DNA of 64,000 bases from Anaerostipes butyraticus (GTDB lineage: Bacteria; Bacillota; Clostridia; Lachnospirales; Lachnospiraceae): the NCBI RefSeq assembly GCF_016586355.1, contig NZ_BLYI01000024.1:83233-147232 (forward strand), in the 5' to 3' direction. Position numbers and translations under genes: made by a program. Every line of letters begins with the position of its first letter. Position 1 is the first letter of the stretch. Under the pieces are notes generated by a model. That model saw nothing but the letters and a program-made list of their open reading frames with translations. It was not told the origin of the DNA and made no database searches. This document shows, one piece after another, positions 45,189 through 54,416 of the stretch.

Positions 45189-45998
45189 TTATGATAAAAT
45201 ATGCTGAAAAATAAAGGTTCCAATGCCGTCATGATCATTATCGTCTGTAATGTAATCAGCGGCATTTTTTGTCTTTTCACTTCCGTTTGCCATGGCAACG
45301 CCGACACCGGCGTTTAAGACCATGTCATAATCATTGTCCGCATCTCCAAAGACACATAAATCGTCCATGGAAAATCCGTGAAGATCCATGATCTTCTTCA
45401 GTCCGTATGTTTTTGTGATTCTCGGATCCATAAATTCATACAGAAGCTTTGTCGTCTGCAGGGAAGCAGAACGGAAATTTTCGCTCTTAAATGATTTTCC
45501 CCGCTCGATCACGGCATCCATCATTTCCGGAGCGCAGGTGATCATGACTTTCGGGTGACTGGTTTTTAAATATTCATTAAAATCAATGACTTTGTAAGGA
45601 ATCTTATCTGTGGCAGAGAGATTTCGGATATTGATATCATCTTTTGGTGTATAAAGGAATCCGTCTCCGTGAATGACGAAGTTCACATCCATATCTTTAT
45701 AATGGTCGATAATTTCACGAATCACATGGCCCGGAAGGGGGTAATTTTCCTCGTAGTGGTCCTGGCCAAAATCATAAATTTCCGCGCCGCCGCTTCCAAC
45801 AATGGCGTCCACCATGTCAGAAAGTCCCCATTCCGGAAGAAGTTTCCGAACGTTGGTAACGGCTCTTCCAGTGGAAATACCAAACAGGATTCCCTTGTCC
45901 CGTACTTTTTGAATCGCGTCTGCCGTAAGAGGGGAGACGGTGCCGGCTGTTGTCAGTAATGTTCCATCAATGTCACACATAATTGCTTTTACTTCCAT
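45189..45998 (-). CDS. Cof-type HAD family phosphatase
   Basis: This 269-residue HAD hydrolase shows MCDIDGTLLTTAG, GISTGRAVTNV and VFGDADNDYDMV, the Cof subfamily motifs. Its substrate is unknown, probably a sugar phosphate. AGGAGGAACATCAT precedes the ATG on the minus strand. It is a stand-alone gene, distinct in sequence from the HAD protein at 22.7 kb. Confidence 0.88.
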   Translation of the reverse strand: MEVKAIMCDIDGTLLTTAGTVSPLTADAIQKVRDKGILFGISTGRAVTNVRKLLPEWGLSDMVDAIVGSGGAEIYDFGQDHYEENYPLPGHVIREIIDHYKDMDVNFVIHGDGFLYTPKDDINIRNLSATDKIPYKVIDFNEYLKTSHPKVMITCAPEMMDAVIERGKSFKSENFRSASLQTTKLLYEFMDPRITKTYGLKKIMDLHGFSMDDLCVFGDADNDYDMVLNAGVGVAMANGSEKTKNAADYITDDNDHDGIGTFIFQHILS

Positions 45999-46173
45999 AT
46001 GATGTTCCTCCTCCTGTGTTCTGTTTTCATTGTAGAAGAGAATAGGGAGAAATGCAAGGAGGGTGCGTCACAAGATATGAGATATTTTCACAAACGAAAA
46101 GACTGTTTTTTGCAGGAACATTTTTTCAATACCGGCATACTCTATCACAAGGAATTTTATAAGAGGTTTTCAT

Positions 46174-46935
46174 ATGGCAGGAGTCATTTTGGATGCGGGC
46201 CACGGAGGATATGACAACGGAGCCCAGTACAGCGGACGAAAAGAAAAAGATGATAATCTGAGGCTTGCTCTGGCAGTAGGCGAGATCCTGGCAAGAAACG
46301 GGATTCCGGTTATGTATACCAGACAGGATGATGTCTATCAGTCACCATCGGAGAAAGCAAGAATCGGGAATGCAAGCGGGGCAGATTATTTTATTTCTTT
46401 TCACCGAAATTCCAGTCCAAACGCCAATCAGTACAACGGGGTGGAAACACTGGTATTTGATGACAGCGGGATCAAGGCTCAGATGGCACGAAATGTAAAC
46501 AGCCGTCTGGAAGGCGTGGGATTTCGAAATATCGGAGTAAAGGAAAGACCGGACCTTACGGTTCTTCGAAGGACCAGTATTCCTGCGATTTTGATTGAGG
46601 CAGGTTTTATCAATTCAGATCAGGATAATCAAAGATTTGAAGAACGGTTTTCGGAAATTGCCCAGGCGATTGCGGATGGTATTATGGATACTATCGGAAA
46701 AGGCCAGCCGCCGGTGACAGGGGCTTACCGCGTACAGATTGGCCTTTACAGGAATTTTTCCAATGCACAGTATGCATTGAATGAAGCACAGTCCCAGGGG
46801 TTTAGCGGAGAGATTGTGTTTGATGATCCTTATTATGCGGTGCAGATCGGAGAATCTGATACGCTGGACGAAGCAGTACAGCTGGAAAATCAGTTAAAAC
46901 AGCTGGGATACGATACTCTGGTTATAAAAAAATAG
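46174..46935 (+). CDS. N-acetylmuramoyl-L-alanine amidase with C-terminal SPOR-like domain
   Basis: This 253-residue amidase_3 domain protein has zinc ligands in ILDAGHGGYDNGA and in FISFHRNSS, and the catalytic Glu in ILIEAGFINSD. The C-terminal 70 residues (YRVQIGLYRNFSNAQYAL and YYAVQIGESDTLDEA) form a SPOR-like peptidoglycan-binding domain. It starts directly with the catalytic domain and lacks any signal peptide, so it may leave the cell by lysis or another route, or act in the mother cell or forespore. AAGAGG lies upstream of the ATG. Confidence 0.88.
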   Translation: MAGVILDAGHGGYDNGAQYSGRKEKDDNLRLALAVGEILARNGIPVMYTRQDDVYQSPSEKARIGNASGADYFISFHRNSSPNANQYNGVETLVFDDSGIKAQMARNVNSRLEGVGFRNIGVKERPDLTVLRRTSIPAILIEAGFINSDQDNQRFEERFSEIAQAIADGIMDTIGKGQPPVTGAYRVQIGLYRNFSNAQYALNEAQSQGFSGEIVFDDPYYAVQIGESDTLDEAVQLENQLKQLGYDTLVIKK

Positions 46936-46981
46936 GAGAGATCAAACGGCGGCAGAAGCTGCAGGCGTTATTGGAAGAAGG

Positions 46982-47010
46982 GGCGGAATGAAAATTCTGC
47001 CTTTTTTTTT
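46982..47010 (+). terminator. Terminator after the amidase gene
   Basis: Stem GGCGGAAT/ATTCTGCC with a GAAA tetraloop and one G-U pair (46982-47001), then nine T. Confidence 0.9.
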
Positions 47011-47052
47011 GCTGGATGAAAAAATTTTTTTCCGGTTGATTAAAAACAGTGA

Positions 47053-47081
47053 TTGCGGATTGCAGAGGCAGATTTTATAAT
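47053..47081 (+). promoter_or_regulatory. Promoter of the yitT-type gene
   Basis: TTGCGG (47053-47058), 17-base spacer, perfect TATAAT (47076-47081). Confidence 0.6.
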
Positions 47082-47106
47082 AATGAAGAGGGGGATATAA
47101 GGAAGG

Positions 47107-47979
47107 ATGGAAAAGAATATGAAGATTCGCTATAAGAATGAAATTCTGAAGGTCATCTGTATCTGTTTTGCGGCATTTATCATGGCGCTGAACATCAAAT
47201 CTTTCGTCAGAACCGGAGGGCTGTATCCTGGAGGAGCGACCGGGCTCGCTCTGCTGATCCAGAGGATTTCAGAGATGTTTTTTGGAATATCGCTTCCATA
47301 TACTCTGATCAATATCCTGCTGAATGCAGGGCCGGTATATCTGGGATTTCGTTTTATCGGCAGGAAATTTACCCTGTACTCCTGTCTTATGATCCTGCTG
47401 ACCGGATTTTTTACAGATATTATCCCAGGTTACGTGATTACATATGATACGCTTTTGATCAGCATTTTTGGAGGACTGATTAACGGAGTGATCATCAGTG
47501 CCTGTCTGATGATGAATGCGACAACAGGAGGAACTGATTTTATAGCAATCTATTTATCAGAAAAGAAAGAAATTGACTCCTGGAATATTGTATTCGGGCT
47601 GAATGTGGTAATCCTTGGCGCGGCAGGTATTTTGTTTGGGTGGGATAAGGCATTGTATTCTATTATTTTTCAGTATGCCTCCACACAGGTGCTTCATATG
47701 ATGTATAAAAAGTATCAGCAGCAGACCTTGATCGTTGTAACCAACCGGGCCAGAGAAGTCTACAGAGCTATTGCGAAGGTTACCAATCACGGAGCGACGG
47801 TTATGGATGCGATAGGTTCTTACAAAGGAAATGAGAGAAAAGTGGTATATTCTGTGGTTTCCAGCGCAGAAAGCAAGAAAGTTATTCGAATGATCCAGAG
47901 AGTGGATCCGGATGCGTTTATCAATGTTATGAAAACGGAACAGATTTCCGGGAAATTTTATTTAAAGCCTAATAAGTAA
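47107..47979 (+). CDS. YitT family membrane protein
   Basis: This 290-residue protein has five or six membrane helices in the first 200 residues (GGLYPGGATGLALLIQR is the usual first conserved part; TTGGTDFIA the second). A C-terminal cytoplasmic DUF2179 domain follows (TNRAREVYRAIAKVTNHGATVMDAIG). Function is unknown. Two ATGs, at 47107 and 47119, are possible starts; the first lies directly behind AAGGAAGG. Confidence 0.88.
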   Translation: MEKNMKIRYKNEILKVICICFAAFIMALNIKSFVRTGGLYPGGATGLALLIQRISEMFFGISLPYTLINILLNAGPVYLGFRFIGRKFTLYSCLMILLTGFFTDIIPGYVITYDTLLISIFGGLINGVIISACLMMNATTGGTDFIAIYLSEKKEIDSWNIVFGLNVVILGAAGILFGWDKALYSIIFQYASTQVLHMMYKKYQQQTLIVVTNRAREVYRAIAKVTNHGATVMDAIGSYKGNERKVVYSVVSSAESKKVIRMIQRVDPDAFINVMKTEQISGKFYLKPNK

Positions 47980-48038
47980 AAAATCCGTTCTATCATCTTT
48001 TCCTGTTTCATAGATTAAAGAAAAAAGACAGGATGCCC

Positions 48039-48827
48039 ATGTTGGAAAAAGTGAAAAGATGGTCGACCCGGATTATTATCGGAATGATTTTTTGTTCCTG
48101 CGTCTTAGGCGTTTTGGGAAATGCAAAGAAAGTTTTTCAGGACAATATATATGTCTGGACGGAAGATCAGGAGAGAAAACTGCCAATTTACTGTGTAGAC
48201 CGAAAGAAAAAGGTACTGGCTCTGACATTCGATGTTGCCTGGGGCAATGAAGATATGAATGAGATTTTGAAAATTCTGAAGAAAGAAAAAGTAAAAAGCA
48301 CTTTCTTTTTTTCAGGAGAATGGATGGAGCATTATCCGGAAGATGTGAAAAGAATTGCCAGGGCAGGACATGACATTGGCAATCATGGGGATCATCATAA
48401 ATATATGACCCGTCTGTCGGAAGAAGAACAAAGACGGGAGATTCAGGGAGCCGGTGATAAGGCAAAGGCGCTTCTGGGAGTCTCCATGGAGTTATTTCGT
48501 CCGCCATATGGAGATTATGATTCTCAGGTGGTGGAGACGGCGGAGAGTCTGGGATATTATGTGATTCAGTGGTCGGTGGACAGTCTGGACTGGATGGAGC
48601 CAGGGAAAGATGCGGTTATAGAAAAGGTGTGCGGCCATAAAAATCTGAAAAACGGGGCAATCATATTAATGCATACGGGAACAAAATGCACTAAAAAGGC
48701 ATTGGAGCCTCTGATTGTCCGGTTAAAAAATCAGGAGTATGGATTCGTACCGGTTTCAGAGCTGATCTATAGAGAGGATTACCGTATCAATCCGGAAGGA
48801 ATGCAGATTTCAAATGAGGTGCCGTGA
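48039..48827 (+). CDS. PdaB-like polysaccharide deacetylase
   Basis: This 262-residue protein has an N-terminal membrane anchor (about residues 10-28) and a NodB-type deacetylase domain outside. Motif 1 reads [11 protein letters not shown] instead of TFDDGP, so the second Asp of the usual metal site is absent, as in the PdaB group linked to sporulation. [10 protein letters not shown] (motif 2, metal His) and RPPYGDYD (motif 3) are intact. Removal of acetyl or related groups from peptidoglycan is the presumed role. The start at 48039 fits an AGG site; 48033 is also possible. Confidence 0.82.
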   Translation: MLEKVKRWSTRIIIGMIFCSCVLGVLGNAKKVFQDNIYVWTEDQERKLPIYCVDRKKKVLALTFDVAWGNEDMNEILKILKKEKVKSTFFFSGEWMEHYPEDVKRIARAGHDIGNHGDHHKYMTRLSEEEQRREIQGAGDKAKALLGVSMELFRPPYGDYDSQVVETAESLGYYVIQWSVDSLDWMEPGKDAVIEKVCGHKNLKNGAIILMHTGTKCTKKALEPLIVRLKNQEYGFVPVSELIYREDYRINPEGMQISNEVP

Positions 48828-48881
48828 CACATGGATCCGGCCGCAGAAAGACAACGTACAGAATAAAAAACAAAAAAACAC

Positions 48882-48910
48882 TTGATTTTAAGAAAGAATT
48901 ATTGTATCTT
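48882..48910 (+). promoter_or_regulatory. Candidate promoter of the glnN leader
   Basis: TTGATT (48882-48887), 17-base spacer, TATCTT (48905-48910), just upstream of the terminator-like hairpin at 48934. Confidence 0.45.
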
Positions 48911-48933
48911 ATAACCAATGAAGTTACTGACAA

Positions 48934-48981
48934 GGGCGTCAAACAATTAGGTTCAGATTGTTTGTCGTCCATTTTTTTATT
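48934..48981 (+). terminator. Terminator/attenuator hairpin in front of glnN
   Basis: A 14-base arm (48934-48947) pairs with 48957-48970 with one mismatch and one G-U, loop TAGGTTCAG, followed by seven T. It ends 100 bases before the glnN start. It could end the deacetylase transcript or attenuate glnN. Confidence 0.75.
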
Positions 48982-49018
48982 TTGCGGGAATTCATTTGAG
49001 AGTTTTTGTGAAATAAAA

Positions 49019-49034
49019 TGTTCCATTTGGAACA
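49019..49034 (+). promoter_or_regulatory. Palindrome upstream of glnN
   Basis: TGTTCCATTTGGAACA, a perfect 6-bp inverted repeat with a 4-base centre, 47 bases before the glnN ATG. It may be a protein-binding site or a small hairpin; no known regulator consensus is matched with certainty. Confidence 0.4.
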
Positions 49035-49081
49035 AAATAGATTGGGAATGCTTCAAATGTATAAAAGAAAGGAAGAAACCT

Positions 49082-51205
49082 ATGAAAGAAAAAACAAACG
49101 TTACTGAAATCTTTGGAATGAATGTGTTTAATGACAGTGTCATGAAAGCACGTCTCCCAAAAGCTGTGTACAAAGACCTGAAGAAGACTATCGAAGAAGG
49201 GACTGAATTGAACCCGGCAATTGCAGATGTCGTTGCAAATGAGATGAAGGAATGGGCCATTGAAAAAGGCGCAACACATTATACTCACTGGTTCCAGCCG
49301 CTGACCGGCGTTACAGCGGAGAAACATGACGCATTTATTTCTCCGACAGATGACGGAAAAGTCTTAATGGAGTTTTCCGGAAAAGAGCTGATCAAAGGAG
49401 AGCCGGATGCTTCTTCCTTCCCTTCAGGAGGATTAAGAGCGACATTTGAAGCAAGAGGATATACAGCATGGGATTGTACATCACCTGCATTTATTAAAGA
49501 AACACCGAACTCTACTGTATTATGTATCCCAACAGCATTCTGTTCTTATACAGGAGAAGCTCTGGACAAGAAAACACCGCTGCTTCGTTCTATGCAGGCA
49601 CTGGATATCCAGGCAACCAGACTTCTGCATTTACTTGGAAATGATTCTGTAAAGAGCGTTACAACATCTGTTGGAGCAGAACAGGAGTATTTCCTTGTAG
49701 ATAAAGAAAAATATTTACAGAGAAAAGACCTGATTTTTACAGGACGTACATTATTTGGAGCAATGCCTCCAAAAGGACAGGAAATGGATGATCATTATTT
49801 TGGAACCATCCGTGAAAGAATTGAAGGTTTCATGAAAGATCTGAACATTGAGGCATGGAAGCTTGGAATCACAGCAAAGACAGAACATAATGAAGTAGCT
49901 CCTGCACAGCATGAGCTGGCGCCAATCTATGATTCCAACAATGTGGCAACAGACCACAACCAGCTGCTGATGGAAACAATGAAACGTGTTGCGGAACGTC
50001 ATGGACTGAAATGTCTGCTTCACGAAAAACCATTTGCGGGAATCAATGGTTCCGGTAAACATAATAACTGGTCTATGGTAACAAATGAAGGCAAGAACCT
50101 TCTGGATCCAGGAAAGACACCGCATGAAAACCAGCAGTTCCTGCTGATCCTTGCATCTATTATCAAGGCAGTAGATGAACATGCAGATCTTCTTCGTATG
50201 TCTGCTTCCACACCAGGAAATGACCACAGACTTGGAGCCAATGAGGCACCTCCTGCAATCATCTCCATCTTCCTTGGAGAACAGCTGGAAGACGTAGTAA
50301 AACAGCTGGTAACAAGAGGAGAAGCAACCAGATCCAAGAAGGGAGACAAACTGGCTTCCGGCGTACATTCTTTACCGGAATTTGAGAAAGACGCTACGGA
50401 CAGAAACCGTACTTCACCATTTGCCTTTACAGGAAATAAGTTTGAATTCCGTATGGTAGGATCAACACAGTCTATTTCTGACCCGAATGTTATCCTGAAT
50501 ACGATCGTTGCAGATGTTTTTGCAGATGTATGCGATCAGCTGGAAAAAGTAGCAGATGATCCAAAAGCAGTAGAAATGGAAGCTCATGAGCTGACAAAAC
50601 AGATGCTGACAGAACATCAGAGAATCATCTTCAACGGAAACGGATATTCTGAGGAATGGATTAAGGAAGCTGAAAGAAGAGGACTTCCAAACCTGAAATC
50701 CATGGTAGATGCGATCCCTACATTAGTAACAGACAAATCCATTAAGATGTTTGAAAAATTCGGCGTATTTACAAAAGCGGAACTGGAATCCCGTGCGGAA
50801 ATCCTGTTCGAGCAGTATGCGCAGACAATTAACATCGAAGCGCTGGCAACACTGGATATCGCTAAGAAACAGATCGTTCCTGCAGTTATGAAATATCAGA
50901 AACAGCTTGCAGACTCTGTTGCGGTATTAAAGGAAACAGGAGTTGACACTTCTGTTCAGGAAGCTCTGTTAGGAGATATTACAGATAATCTGAAAGAGAT
51001 GTATGGAGCTATCGGAGTTCTCGCAGAAGATGAAGCAAAAGCGAAAGCAATGGATGAAGATGTCGAAAAACAGGCAAGATATTATCATGATACGATTTTC
51101 GCTGATATGAGCGCTGTAAGACAGCCGGCAGATAAACTGGAAATGCTGGTTGCCAAAGAAGACTGGCCAATGCCAAGCTACGGCGATCTGATTTTCGAAG
51201 TCTAG
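49082..51205 (+). CDS. glnN: Glutamine synthetase type III
   Basis: This 707-residue GSIII enzyme joins ammonia and glutamate to glutamine with ATP. The length is normal for GSIII. Visible are [19 protein letters not shown] near the N-terminus, [11 protein letters not shown] (metal/ammonium Glu residues), the [17 protein letters not shown] segment and [19 protein letters not shown] before the ATG at 49082 decides the start; the longer frame back to 48824 would run through the leader hairpin and lacks GSIII homology. It is monocistronic, ending at a strong terminator. Confidence 0.96.
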   Translation: MKEKTNVTEIFGMNVFNDSVMKARLPKAVYKDLKKTIEEGTELNPAIADVVANEMKEWAIEKGATHYTHWFQPLTGVTAEKHDAFISPTDDGKVLMEFSGKELIKGEPDASSFPSGGLRATFEARGYTAWDCTSPAFIKETPNSTVLCIPTAFCSYTGEALDKKTPLLRSMQALDIQATRLLHLLGNDSVKSVTTSVGAEQEYFLVDKEKYLQRKDLIFTGRTLFGAMPPKGQEMDDHYFGTIRERIEGFMKDLNIEAWKLGITAKTEHNEVAPAQHELAPIYDSNNVATDHNQLLMETMKRVAERHGLKCLLHEKPFAGINGSGKHNNWSMVTNEGKNLLDPGKTPHENQQFLLILASIIKAVDEHADLLRMSASTPGNDHRLGANEAPPAIISIFLGEQLEDVVKQLVTRGEATRSKKGDKLASGVHSLPEFEKDATDRNRTSPFAFTGNKFEFRMVGSTQSISDPNVILNTIVADVFADVCDQLEKVADDPKAVEMEAHELTKQMLTEHQRIIFNGNGYSEEWIKEAERRGLPNLKSMVDAIPTLVTDKSIKMFEKFGVFTKAELESRAEILFEQYAQTINIEALATLDIAKKQIVPAVMKYQKQLADSVAVLKETGVDTSVQEALLGDITDNLKEMYGAIGVLAEDEAKAKAMDEDVEKQARYYHDTIFADMSAVRQPADKLEMLVAKEDWPMPSYGDLIFEV

Positions 51206-51243
51206 GATTTGAACGAGGCCTTTCATATTTAAAAAATATTTTG

Positions 51244-51277
51244 AAAAGATACCGGATTTTGCCGGTATCTTTTTTTG
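51244..51277 (+). terminator. Terminator of glnN
   Basis: Stem AAAAGATACCGG with CCGGTATCTTTT around a 6-base loop, then T run. Confidence 0.93.
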
Positions 51278-51334
51278 TTTCCCGCACATTCTAATATCAG
51301 AACATTCGATTGACAATAAAAGTGAGGGATAAGA

Positions 51335-52105
51335 ATGAGAAAAAGAATCATGGCGTCCATATGCCTTCTTCTGATGGCGGCAGGGTTTTTATATCAGCTC
51401 AGCTGCGAAAAGGCAGATCCTCTTGGAATTGCAAGTCAGACGGAGGGGGAAGGAGGTCTGCTGGCGAACAATGCAATGAACAAAAAGAAAGTGTATCTGA
51501 CTTTTGATGACGGACCATCGGATCATACAGGAGAAATTTTGGATATCTTAAAGAAAAATAATGTAAAAGCGACTTTTTTTGTAGTTGGAAAAGAGACAGA
51601 GCAGGCGAAAAAAAGTTATCAGCGGATTGTACTGGAAGGTCATACCCTGGCCATGCATTCTTACAGTCACAATTATGATCAGATTTATTCTTCTGTGGAA
51701 GCTTTTGCAAAAGATCTGAAACATCTGCAGAATTATCTTTATGAGATAACGGAAATCAAACCGGTGATCTACCGGTTTCCGGGCGGAAGCAGCAATTCCT
51801 GTGTGAAAGATATTACGCCTTATATTCGTTTTGTCGAAAGTCAGGGGTGGCTGTACTTTGACTGGAACGCCCAGAGTGGAGATGCGCTGGATTTTAATAC
51901 CAGCGCGGCAAAATTAAATCAGAACATCCTGAAAAGCGTAAGACAGCAGGATGTCAGCGTTGTGCTGATGCATGATCTGCATGAGGCAGATAACACGGTG
52001 AAAGGGCTGGACAGCCTGATCAAAACTTTGAAACAGGAGGGATATCAGATTCTGCCGATCACAAAAAATACAAAACAGATTCATCATGTATCAATTGACA
52101 AATAA
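51335..52105 (+). CDS. Polysaccharide deacetylase (peptidoglycan GlcNAc-type)
   Basis: This 256-residue protein has an N-terminal signal/anchor (about residues 4-20) and a complete NodB domain: LTFDDGPSDHTGEIL (both Asp present), AMHSYSHNYDQI (metal His) and RFPGGSSNS. It should deacetylate cell-wall sugars outside the membrane and so protect against lysozyme. It differs from the PdaB-like protein at 48 kb, which lacks the second Asp. Confidence 0.9.
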   Translation: MRKRIMASICLLLMAAGFLYQLSCEKADPLGIASQTEGEGGLLANNAMNKKKVYLTFDDGPSDHTGEILDILKKNNVKATFFVVGKETEQAKKSYQRIVLEGHTLAMHSYSHNYDQIYSSVEAFAKDLKHLQNYLYEITEIKPVIYRFPGGSSNSCVKDITPYIRFVESQGWLYFDWNAQSGDALDFNTSAAKLNQNILKSVRQQDVSVVLMHDLHEADNTVKGLDSLIKTLKQEGYQILPITKNTKQIHHVSIDK

Positions 52106-52180
52106 GACCGGGTCACGTAGAATATCTTTTTAAGAAAAGATTCCGGGACGGCTTGTCTGAAAAAGGAAATATCCCTGGTT

Positions 52181-52205
52181 TCCGGCAGAAAATCATATTC
52201 TGCCG
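52181..52205 (+). other. Inverted repeat upstream of engB
   Basis: CCGGCAGAA (52181-52189) and TTCTGCCGG (52197-52205) form a 9-bp stem with a 7-base loop. No T tract follows, so it is not a standard terminator; it may be a weak processing or mRNA-stability element. Confidence 0.5.
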
Positions 52206-52248
52206 GAGCTGATATATGATGTGACTGATTTTACGTAAGGAGAAGAAA

Positions 52249-52848
52249 ATGATAATAAAAAGTGTGAATCTAGAAACGGTATGCGGAGTTACCAGCAGAC
52301 TTCCGGAGAATAAGCTTCCGGAAATTGCTTTTGCAGGGAAATCCAATGTGGGAAAATCTTCCCTGATCAATGCCCTGATGAACCGTAAATCCTATGCCAG
52401 GATTTCTGCCCAGCCGGGAAAAACCCAGACGATCAACTATTATAATATCAATGAGGAACTGTATTATGTGGATCTTCCCGGATACGGCTATGCAAAAGTG
52501 ACAGAAAAAGTAAAAGAACAGTGGGGCCATATGATTGAAAATTATCTTCAGACTTCCAGACAGCTGAAGCTGGTGTTCCTTTTGATTGACATCCGGCATA
52601 AACCGTCCAAAAATGACGTCATGATGTATGACTGGATTTTACATAATGGATATCAGCCGGTGATCATTGCCACAAAGCTGGATAAATTAAAGCGAAGCCA
52701 GGTGGCAAAACATCTGAAGGAAATCCGCACAGAACTTCATATGGACCGGGAAGTCCCGATGTTTCCGTTTTCTGCCGTGTCAAAACAGGGAAGAGATGAA
52801 ATATGGGATTTTATAGAAAAAAATATCCTAGGCGGAATGCCGGCCTAG
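52249..52848 (+). CDS. engB: Ribosome biogenesis GTPase EngB/YsxC
   Basis: This 199-residue GTPase has G1 GKSNVGKSSLINALM, G3 DLPGYGYAKV and G4 TKLDKLKRSQ. It helps assemble the large ribosomal subunit. AAGGAGAAGAAA precedes the ATG. Its 3' end overlaps the convergent DUF4364 gene by 4 bases. In many Firmicutes engB lies after lon; here no lon gene is next to it. Confidence 0.94.
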   Translation: MIIKSVNLETVCGVTSRLPENKLPEIAFAGKSNVGKSSLINALMNRKSYARISAQPGKTQTINYYNINEELYYVDLPGYGYAKVTEKVKEQWGHMIENYLQTSRQLKLVFLLIDIRHKPSKNDVMMYDWILHNGYQPVIIATKLDKLKRSQVAKHLKEIRTELHMDREVPMFPFSAVSKQGRDEIWDFIEKNILGGMPA

Positions 52849-53378
52849 GATTCGGTATCATCAAATAATAATTTCTGTATCAGTGCAGAATACACATCAG
52901 AATGCATCTGTTCCCAGTGATCGCAGATATGGACAGCCTGTTCTCTTGAAACAACGTTTAGGTTTAATTCAAGAAGCAGGGTGTCTTTTTCTTTGATCTT
53001 TAAATGGACGGTGTATTCATCTCTCTTGGCTGGGAAAAAGTCTGCTTCCAGATCGGTTTCCCTGCGCAGCTCATATTCTTTTTCATCCAGAAACTGAGAA
53101 ATATCTTCCTTGATCGAATTTGGAATCTGATATTCAAACATGCTGATTGCCTCAGCCCCTTCTTCTGTCAGATAATAATGACTCATGTTGCGGATGGTTT
53201 TTATGCGAAGCATCTCTTCTTCTTCCAGTTCATGAAAAGCACGCTGCACATTAAAATAATTCGTGTAGCCTTTGTCAATGATGAATTCTGAAATCTGAGA
53301 ATTGCTCAATGGAAAATCCACTTTTTGAATTAGATATAAGATCATTAATTTATATAGAGTTAACTGATTATTTTCCAT
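52845..53378 (-). CDS. DUF4364 family protein
   Basis: This 177-residue protein is of the DUF4364 type found in Clostridia, with a winged-helix-like N-terminal half (KLMILYLIQKVDFPLSNSQISEFI and YNVQRAFHELEEEEML-like NVQRAFHELEEEEML) suggesting DNA binding. A more variable C-terminal half follows. The ATG at 53378 has AGGAGG with a 6-base gap; an upstream ATG at 53432 lacks a site. Function is unknown. Confidence 0.85.
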   Translation of the reverse strand: MENNQLTLYKLMILYLIQKVDFPLSNSQISEFIIDKGYTNYFNVQRAFHELEEEEMLRIKTIRNMSHYYLTEEGAEAISMFEYQIPNSIKEDISQFLDEKEYELRRETDLEADFFPAKRDEYTVHLKIKEKDTLLLELNLNVVSREQAVHICDHWEQMHSDVYSALIQKLLFDDTES

Positions 53379-53576
53379 GCCGAACCTCCTGAATGCTGTT
53401 TCAATCATAACATTTATGTCCTTTTCTTGCAACTTATGAATGAAATAGAGGAAACTGCAAATAATAATGCCGAGGTGATAGTGTGAAAGAAAGTAGAGGA
53501 CAGCCGAAAAATGGCATACTGAAATAAGCTATTAAAAAATAGCTATTTGAAACATAGTTGATTTTGTTTAGATACG

Positions 53577-54104
53577 CTAAGAAGTAAGCTGGGACTCTTT
53601 TATAAGTCCCCCGGCAATCAAAAGTTTCATAGCCTGCTTGACAGCCTTTTCCTTTTGGTTGTTTTTCAAAGGTTCAGGCATATCAATCTTGTAAAGGCCG
53701 GCCGGGTTTTAGGTATCTCCCGCAGACAGCATATGGCAGATAGATGTGAGGATCATCCGGGCGGCCGCAATGATGGCACGTTTCTTACCACGGCGTTTCA
53801 TGATGCGTTCATATGGGGCTTTGTAATAAGGAGATTTGTTGGATTTCACGGCTGCATGGGCAGCTTGCATCAATGCAGGTTTGAGGCAGATGCCGGCACG
53901 TGTGATCCGAACAAATTTCTTCTTAAACGAACGAAGCAGTCTGAACAGATTCCCGATCCATTTGGAATCCTTGGTATCATCCTTATTTCCTTTGTTAAAA
54001 CAATTCTTAGGGTACGGTCTTGGAGAGCCGCTTATTTATGCTTGAAAGGTGAAACTTACACTGATTAATATGCTGTCTAAAACGAGAGAGTTTTTACGGC
54101 TCAC
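53577..54104 (-). pseudogene. Decayed IS110-family transposase
   Basis: On the minus strand one reading frame, with GTG at 54104 after GGGGAGG, can be followed to a stop at 53577. It is interrupted by in-frame TAA codons at 54038-54036 and 53711-53709. The parts read as RKNSLVLDS (possible N-terminus), NKGNKDDTKDSKWIGNLFR (like the DEDD domain), then directly VRITRAGICLKPALMQAAHA and KRRGKKRAIIAAARMIL (transposase_20 part), and after the second stop GLYKIDMPEPLK. The middle of a normal protein of about 400 residues is deleted, so it cannot be active. No terminal repeats are seen, as expected for IS110. The stretch 53433-53576 holds only an AT-rich hairpin (53528-53549), and 54105-54221 holds no gene. 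Confidence 0.85.
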
Positions 54105-54221
54105 CTCCCCGTGCTTTGTAGTATAGCTTATCGCTTTTAGTATAGGGCAGAACGTGGAGGAAGTCGAAACTTTCATTACTATTTGTGCCGCCAGCGGAAA
54201 GGCGGCGGAATGGAGATTAAT

Positions 54222-54416
54222 ATGAGAAAATATCAATGGATGATATGGGCGGCACTGATCCTGCTTCTTCTGGCAGGAACCTTGCTGCTGGCGGACAGAC
54301 AAAAACGACAGATAGAGGATGGTACATTTGTGTTAGAAAGGACTTGGAACGATGAAAGTATATATCAAGGCAGAGGAAAGTGTGTGCGTCAATCATGCGC
54401 AGGTATATCTTTGTGA
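54222..54416 (+). CDS. Small membrane protein upstream of spoVAA
   Basis: A 64-residue frame starts at ATG 54222, nine bases after GGAG. It has one strong membrane helix (WMIWAALILLLLAGTLLLA, about residues 5-23) followed by a charged tail. It overlaps the start of spoVAA by 65 bases in another frame. I do not recognise a family. A membrane peptide of the spoVA operon is plausible, but it may also be the damaged end of a gene interrupted by the nearby IS110 remnant. Confidence 0.5.
   Translation: MRKYQWMIWAALILLLLAGTLLLADRQKRQIEDGTFVLERTWNDESIYQGRGKCVRQSCAGISL

Noticed and set aside
45999..46214. 71-codon frame before the amidase
   Set aside because: It overlaps the amidase start in another frame, lacks a good site and any recognisable pattern; not taken as a signal peptide because it is out of frame.
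48824..49081. 86-codon N-terminal extension of glnN
   Set aside because: It would read through the promoter, terminator hairpin and palindrome; the ATG at 49082 has a proper site and gives normal GSIII length.
53655..54068. Plus-strand frames of 69 and 137 codons
   Set aside because: They are shadows of the IS110-like pseudogene on the other strand.
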